Below, piece by piece: positions 21,740 through 25,717 of a DNA stretch of 25,717 nt. The notes under the pieces are model-generated. The model was given only the letters and a program-made list of their open reading frames with translations. It searched no databases and had not been told where the DNA came from. Made by a program: the position numbers and the translations under genes. The stretch is taken from NCBI GenBank assembly GCA_910585645.1, contig CAJUFP010000073.1:1-25717 (forward strand). The letters run 5' to 3'. How positions within the stretch are numbered: the first letter of the stretch is position 1; each line of letters opens with the position of its first letter. Origin of the DNA: an uncultured Hungatella sp. Lineage in GTDB: Bacteria; Bacillota; Clostridia; Lachnospirales; Lachnospiraceae.

Positions 21740-22957
21740 ATGAAGCAGAAGGACAGAGGATGGCCGGTTTTATTTGGCGCGCTGATTCTTATTGTGTACA
21801 TACTTGGGGGATGCGGTTTTGGAGGATCCGGGGCGGATGGCACAGGGGAATCCGGCTGGGGAACCGTGGAGAGGGACCGGGATATCAGCGGGGAGCTTGT
21901 GTATTCAGGGAGTATGGAGCTGCGGTTTGCCAGGGGATTTTTTGTGGACTATTATGAGGGCGGATATGGGTTGATCGGGGTAAGGGATGGAAGGCGGTAT
22001 CTGGTGGTTCCGGAGGACGGGCAGGCGCCAATGGATCTGGAGGAGGATATTGTGGTGCTGAAACAGCCTGTGGAGAATATTTATCTTGTGGCTACGGCTG
22101 TGATGGATATGGTCTGTGAGCTGGACGGGCTGGATCTGATCGGGTTTTCGGGCCAGAGGGCGGAGGGATGGAGTATGGAACCGGTGAGGACAAGGATGGA
22201 GGAGGGGCGGATTTTATACGCGGGCCGGTATGATTCGCCGGATTATGAATTGATCGTGTCCAGGGGATGTTCTCTTGCTATTGAAAATAACATGATTACT
22301 CACTGTCCGGAGGTTGGGGAGAAGCTGGAGAGCTTTGGGATACCGGTGCTGGTGGATTCTTCCAGCTATGAGAGCCATCCTCTTGGAAGGGTGGAGTGGG
22401 TAAAGCTGTACGGTGTTCTGCTTGGCAGGGAGAAGGAGGCGCAGGAGGCATTTGACAGGCAGGAAAAGGCCCTGGAACGGGTTGTAAGTCAGGAGGCGTC
22501 GGGAAAGACAGCGGCGTTTTTCTACATCACTGCCAACGGCATGGTCAGCGTCAGGGCGTCTTCGGATTACATACCTGCCATCATCAGGCTGGCGGGAGGA
22601 CGGTACATATTTGAGGATCTGGGTGAGGAGGGAGGCCGTTCTACGGTGACCATGCAGCTGGAGGAGTTTTATCACAGGGCTAAGGAGGCGGATTTTCTGA
22701 TTTACAACAGCGCCATAGACGGGGAGATGGAGACAGTGGAGGAACTGATCCGTAGGGAAGAACTGTTGAAGGATTTTAAGGCGGTGAAGCAGGGAAATGT
22801 GTGGTGTACGGACAGGGATCTGTACCAGCGGTCTATGGCAGCGGGACAGCTGCTGGAGGATATTCACAGTATGCTGTCAGGGGACGGGGACAGGCAGGGG
22901 GAAATGATGTACCTGTACAGGCTGGGACAGGAGGAGGGAACGGATGGAGAACGTTAG
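21740..22957 (+). CDS. Lipoprotein binding protein of B12/heme/siderophore-type importer
   Basis: The 405-residue binding protein has lipobox ILGGC (Cys25), then a short Gly-rich linker and a two-lobed class III (BtuF/FhuD-like) fold. Evidence for the fold: the N-lobe segment VENIYLVATAVMDMVCELDGLDLIGFSG, the inter-lobe helix region starting LGREKEAQEAFDRQEKALE, and the C-lobe VWCTDRDLYQRSMAAGQLLEDIHSML ending. The ATG at 21740 is preferred to the in-frame GTG at 21731 because GGCGGGAGG lies 10 nt upstream of the ATG and too close to the GTG. An 11-codon ORF starting 21709 ends in an ATGA overlap with it, possibly coupling translation. The ligand is probably a cobamide, its precursor or another tetrapyrrole, judged from the operon. 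Confidence 0.85.
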   Translation: MKQKDRGWPVLFGALILIVYILGGCGFGGSGADGTGESGWGTVERDRDISGELVYSGSMELRFARGFFVDYYEGGYGLIGVRDGRRYLVVPEDGQAPMDLEEDIVVLKQPVENIYLVATAVMDMVCELDGLDLIGFSGQRAEGWSMEPVRTRMEEGRILYAGRYDSPDYELIVSRGCSLAIENNMITHCPEVGEKLESFGIPVLVDSSSYESHPLGRVEWVKLYGVLLGREKEAQEAFDRQEKALERVVSQEASGKTAAFFYITANGMVSVRASSDYIPAIIRLAGGRYIFEDLGEEGGRSTVTMQLEEFYHRAKEADFLIYNSAIDGEMETVEELIRREELLKDFKAVKQGNVWCTDRDLYQRSMAAGQLLEDIHSMLSGDGDRQGEMMYLYRLGQEEGTDGER

Positions 22958-23963
22958 AAGAGGACGGCCGGGAGGGGCTTTGGCAGTTCTGGGGATTGGC
23001 AGCTGTTTTCTCCTTGGGTGCAGTGGGTTTTGGGGGAGTATTTCCATTCCTTTTGGGGAGTTTTTGGGGTTTCTGGCAGGGGAGGGGATGGAGGAGACTT
23101 ACAGGCGGATCGTGGTGGATATTCGTCTTCCAAGAGCGGCGGCCGGGTTTTGGCTGGGAGGGGCTTTAGCATTGTCCGGGTATCTTCTCCAGACCTTTTT
23201 TCACAATCCCATAGCTGGGCCTTTTGTTCTGGGGATTTCGTCGGGGGCTAAGCTTGCGGTGGCTCTGGTGATGGTGTGTTTTCTTGGCCGGTCTGCGGCG
23301 GTCAGTTCGGGGGTTCTCATAGGGGCTGCTTTTGGGGGAGCCCTTCTTTCTATGGGGTTTGTGCTATTGATGTCCAGGAAAGTGGACAGCATGGCATTGC
23401 TGGTCATCAGCGGGGTGATGGTGGGGTATATCTGTTCTGCGGTGACGGATTTTGTGGTGACTTTTGCCGACGACGCGGAGATCGTGAATCTTCACAACTG
23501 GTCCAGAGGCAGTTTTTCGGGAATGGCCTGGGGCCATGTGCGTGTGATGGCAGGGGTTTTGTCGGCGGCTGTTGGGGCGGTCTTTTTTCTGGCAAAGCCT
23601 ATAGGGGCTTATGAGCTGGGGGAGGAGTACGCAAAGAGCGTCGGGGTAAATGTGGCGGGGCTGCGGGTGCTGCTGGTTGTGCTTTCCAGTGTTCTTTCCG
23701 GCTGTGTGGCGGCGTTTGCGGGGCCGGTGTCGTTTGTGGGCATCGCGGTTCCCCAGCTGGTTAAGCGGTTTATCGGCACAGGGAGCCCGCTGTGGATGAT
23801 TCCGGCGTGTTTTCTTGGGGGGAGCATGTTTTGTATGGGGTGTGATCTGATTGCCAGAACCGTGTTCGCGCCTGTGGAGCTTGGCATCAGTACGGTTACG
23901 GCTGTGTTTGGGGCGCCGGTGGTGCTTTGGGTGATGGCAAGGCGGAGGTTTGGGCGGTCATGA
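22944..23963 (+). CDS. FecCD-type ABC importer permease (BtuC-like)
   Basis: The 339-residue membrane protein has about 9-10 helices and belongs to the FecCD/BtuC permease family. Characteristic stretches are RLPRAAAGFWLGGALALSGY near residue 60, NPIAGPFVLGISSGAKLAVA, GAAFGGALLSMGFVLLMSR, and FAGPVSFVGIAVPQLVKRFI-type sequence with the coupling region near its C-terminal third. It overlaps the binding-protein gene by 14 bp (ribosome site AGGAGGG inside that gene) and the ATPase gene by 4 bp (ATGA), so all three are translationally coupled. Confidence 0.92.
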   Translation: MENVRRGRPGGALAVLGIGSCFLLGCSGFWGSISIPFGEFLGFLAGEGMEETYRRIVVDIRLPRAAAGFWLGGALALSGYLLQTFFHNPIAGPFVLGISSGAKLAVALVMVCFLGRSAAVSSGVLIGAAFGGALLSMGFVLLMSRKVDSMALLVISGVMVGYICSAVTDFVVTFADDAEIVNLHNWSRGSFSGMAWGHVRVMAGVLSAAVGAVFFLAKPIGAYELGEEYAKSVGVNVAGLRVLLVVLSSVLSGCVAAFAGPVSFVGIAVPQLVKRFIGTGSPLWMIPACFLGGSMFCMGCDLIARTVFAPVELGISTVTAVFGAPVVLWVMARRRFGRS

Positions 23964-25087
23964 GAGAGTATTTTTTTCGGGTGAAGGGTTTGTGGGCGGG
24001 GTATGAGGGGAAGGCGGTTGTGAGGGATGTGGAGCTTGGGCTTTGCAAGGGGGAGATTTTGAGTCTGATCGGGCCTAACGGAGCGGGAAAGTCTACGGTT
24101 TTAAGGAGTATTGCCGGGCAGCTTAGGGATATGGGGGGAACGGTCTATCTGGGCGGGGAGCCTGTTTTGGAGATGAAGAGGCAGCAGCGGGCCAGGAGAA
24201 TGTCCGTGATGTTTACAAAGGGGCCGGGGACGGAGATGATGACCTGCCGGGACGTGGTGGCAATGGGGCGGTACCCCTATACCGGGCGTTTTGGGGTGTT
24301 GTCCTCCGGGGATGAGAGGATTGTGGATGAGGTGATGGAGCTGGTCCATGTAAGGGAGCTTGGAGGGACGGATTTTAACCGGGTCAGCGACGGGCAGAGG
24401 CAGAGGGTTCTGCTTGCAAGGGCATTGTGCCAGGAGCCGGAGATCGTGATTTTGGATGAGCCGGTGACGTTTCTGGATGTGAGGTATAAGCTGGAGTTTC
24501 TGTCCGTGCTTCAGGAGCTGAGGAGGGGAAAGGGACTTACGGTGATCATGTCTCTTCATGAGCTGGAGCTTGCCAGGCGGGTGTCGGATAAGGTCCTGTG
24601 TCTTAAGGGGGAGTATGGGGGGAGATTTGGGACGCCGGAGGAGATTTTTGTTCCGGGTGCCATGGAGGAGCTTTTTGGAATCAGTACAGGGAGTTTTGAT
24701 GAGCGGGGCGGGGGTGTGGAACTTAAGCGGCCCCAAGGGCAGGGGGAGCTGTTTGTTATTGCCGGAGGCGGGACGGGGCAGGAGGTGTTTCGCAGGCTGC
24801 AGCGGGAGGGCAGGCCTTTTTCCACGGGGATTATTTATGATAATGATCTGGATTATCCGGCGGCAAGGGCGCTGGCTTGTGAGGCGGTTACCACAGGGGC
24901 TTTTGAGCCGGTGGCCCCAGGTGTTGTCCGCAGGGCGAAGGAGCTGATGGACCGGTGCGGCCGGGCGGTGTGCGGCCGAAAGGCCATAGGGAGTCTTGAT
25001 CTGGCTAACCGGGAGCTTTTGGAGTACGCGAAGGGGACGGGGATGCTGGTTGAAATGGAAGGGTGTGGAAGTGCTTGGACAGGATGA
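23960..25087 (+). CDS. ABC importer ATPase (BtuD/FecE type) with extra C-terminal domain
   Basis: The 375-residue protein is ~120 residues longer than a usual BtuD/FecE. Residues 1-250 form the ATPase: Walker A GPNGAGKST (38-46), a divergent signature VSDGQRQRV (142-150) with Asp replacing the usual Gly, Walker B EIVILDEP (161-168), H-loop His200. The added domain (about 262-366) opens with a beta strand and Gly-rich turn, ELFVIAGGGTGQEVFRRLQR, followed by FSTGIIYDNDLDYPAARAL and AFEPVAPGVVRRAKELMDRC. It is Rossmann-like and could bind a nucleotide or corrinoid, but no known function is claimed. The start at 23960 overlaps the permease stop. Confidence 0.9.
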   Translation: MREYFFRVKGLWAGYEGKAVVRDVELGLCKGEILSLIGPNGAGKSTVLRSIAGQLRDMGGTVYLGGEPVLEMKRQQRARRMSVMFTKGPGTEMMTCRDVVAMGRYPYTGRFGVLSSGDERIVDEVMELVHVRELGGTDFNRVSDGQRQRVLLARALCQEPEIVILDEPVTFLDVRYKLEFLSVLQELRRGKGLTVIMSLHELELARRVSDKVLCLKGEYGGRFGTPEEIFVPGAMEELFGISTGSFDERGGGVELKRPQGQGELFVIAGGGTGQEVFRRLQREGRPFSTGIIYDNDLDYPAARALACEAVTTGAFEPVAPGVVRRAKELMDRCGRAVCGRKAIGSLDLANRELLEYAKGTGMLVEMEGCGSAWTG

Positions 25088-25159
25088 GGATTAAAGAGAA
25101 GGAAAAGCCGGATCAGCTGAATTATGGAAGGGTGTGGAAGTGTTTGAACAGGATGAGGA
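25055..25159 (+). repeat. 36-bp direct repeat at the ATPase-cobQ junction
   Basis: 25055-25090 and 25124-25159 (ATGGAAGGGTGTGGAAGTG...GGATGAGGA) match at 34 of 36 positions, 69 bp apart. The first copy carries the ATPase stop codon, the second the cobQ ribosome site. The 69-bp unit looks like a local duplication of the gene junction. Confidence 0.9.
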
Positions 25160-25166
25160 GGATGGA

Positions 25167-25717
25167 ATGGCAAAGGTGATTATGGTTCAGGGGACCATGT
25201 CAGGGGTTGGGAAAAGCCTTCTGGCGGCGGGATTGTGCAGGGTCATGAGGCAGGACGGGTATCGGGTGGCGCCGTTTAAGTCCCAGAATATGGCTCTTAA
25301 TTCGTTTGTGACGGAGGAGGGGCTGGAGATGGGGAGAGCTCAGGTGATGCAGGCGGAGGCCGCGGGGGTGAAGCCTTTGGTGTGCATGAACCCGGTGTTG
25401 CTAAAGCCTGTGAGCCATATCGGGTCCCAGGTGATCGTCAATGGGCGGGCCCTGGGCAATATGAGCGCCAGGGAGTATTTTGCGTATAAGAGGAAATTGG
25501 TTCCGGATATTAAAAGGGCTTTTCATAGATTGGCGGATATGGCGGATATTGTTGTGATTGAGGGGGCCGGAAGTCCGGCGGAGATTAATCTGCGGGACCA
25601 TGATATTGTGAATATGGGGCTGGCGGCTATGGTGGACGCTCCGGTGATCCTGGTGGGGGATATTGACAGGGGAGGGGTGTTTGCCCAGCTTCTGGGGACG
25701 CTGATGCTGCTTTCTCA
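25167..25717 (+). CDS. cobQ: Cobyric acid synthase, N-terminal part (cut by window end)
   Basis: 183 residues of the glutamine-dependent amidotransferase that amidates adenosylcobyrinic acid diamide to cobyric acid (CobQ/CbiP). The family N-terminus is clear: VIMVQGTMSGVGKSLLAAGL (4-23, P-loop-like), then the conserved FKSQNMALNS, AQVMQAEAAG, NPVLLKP, VIVNG, and VIEGAGSPAEINLRDHDIVN, and DIDRGGVFAQLLGT. The start at 25167 follows GAGGAGG. An in-frame GTG at 25140 is possible. The glutaminase half lies beyond the window. It continues the riboswitch operon, tying the importer to cobamide synthesis. Confidence 0.95.
   Translation, partial: MAKVIMVQGTMSGVGKSLLAAGLCRVMRQDGYRVAPFKSQNMALNSFVTEEGLEMGRAQVMQAEAAGVKPLVCMNPVLLKPVSHIGSQVIVNGRALGNMSAREYFAYKRKLVPDIKRAFHRLADMADIVVIEGAGSPAEINLRDHDIVNMGLAAMVDAPVILVGDIDRGGVFAQLLGTLMLLS

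Overview
The window looks like a chromosomal segment of an anaerobic gut Clostridium, most likely Lachnospiraceae (Enterocloster/Hungatella-like). This is inferred from AGGAGG-type ribosome binding sites, Gram-positive lipoprotein signals, arginine codons rich in AGG/AGA, an anaerobic (CbiK-type) cobalamin route, a B12 riboswitch and ROK/FbpABC-type modules. No rRNA, tRNA or CRISPR array was seen.

Left part (1-7200): the window opens with the last ~52 nt of a group II intron. Then come a monoacylglycerol-lipase-like hydrolase, a small unknown protein, a frameshifted DUF4143-type AAA ATPase with a perfect 16-bp inverted repeat at its promoter, a zinc-ribbon protein paired with a secreted GH5 endoglucanase, an NhaC-type Na+/H+ antiporter with a strong promoter, and a solitary KilA-N protein. 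The AT-rich ATPase and KilA-N genes look like accessory insertions.

Middle part (7158-16902, minus strand): a six-gene operon, read right to left. It encodes a lipoprotein substrate-binding protein, an FbpC/PotA-type ATPase, a fused two-domain permease, a ROK regulator, an 829-residue protein with a C-terminal phosphodiester glycosidase (NAGPA) domain, and a phosphohexomutase. A promoter upstream (TTGCAA, 17 bp, TATAAT) overlaps one of two related inverted repeats that are probably ROK operators. A stem-loop follows the binding-protein gene, three hairpins precede the mutase gene, and a terminator ends the unit. The gene set suggests uptake and processing of a sugar phosphate or a phosphodiester-linked sugar. 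AfuABC, a transporter of the same broad type, is known to carry hexose phosphates.

Accessory island (16991-17577, minus strand): an apparent remnant of a type III (RNA-protein) toxin-antitoxin locus. It has a consensus promoter, two degenerate RNA repeats, a terminator hairpin, a ribosome site and a toxin-like coding region that has lost its N-terminus or frame.

Right part (17604-25717, plus strand): a small unknown ORF and xanthine phosphoribosyltransferase, then a cobalamin riboswitch with a downstream terminator. These control a compact operon: a lipoprotein CbiK-type chelatase, a membrane-anchored two-domain (NEAT-like?) surface protein with a repetitive charged linker, a B12/heme/siderophore-type ABC importer (lipoprotein, FecCD permease, ATPase with an extra C-terminal domain), and the start of cobyric acid synthase (cobQ/cbiP), cut by the window end. 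The proposed logic is extracellular capture and metallation of a tetrapyrrole, import, and entry into cobamide synthesis under B12 feedback. A cell-surface cobaltochelatase in a Gram-positive bacterium is the most unusual part.
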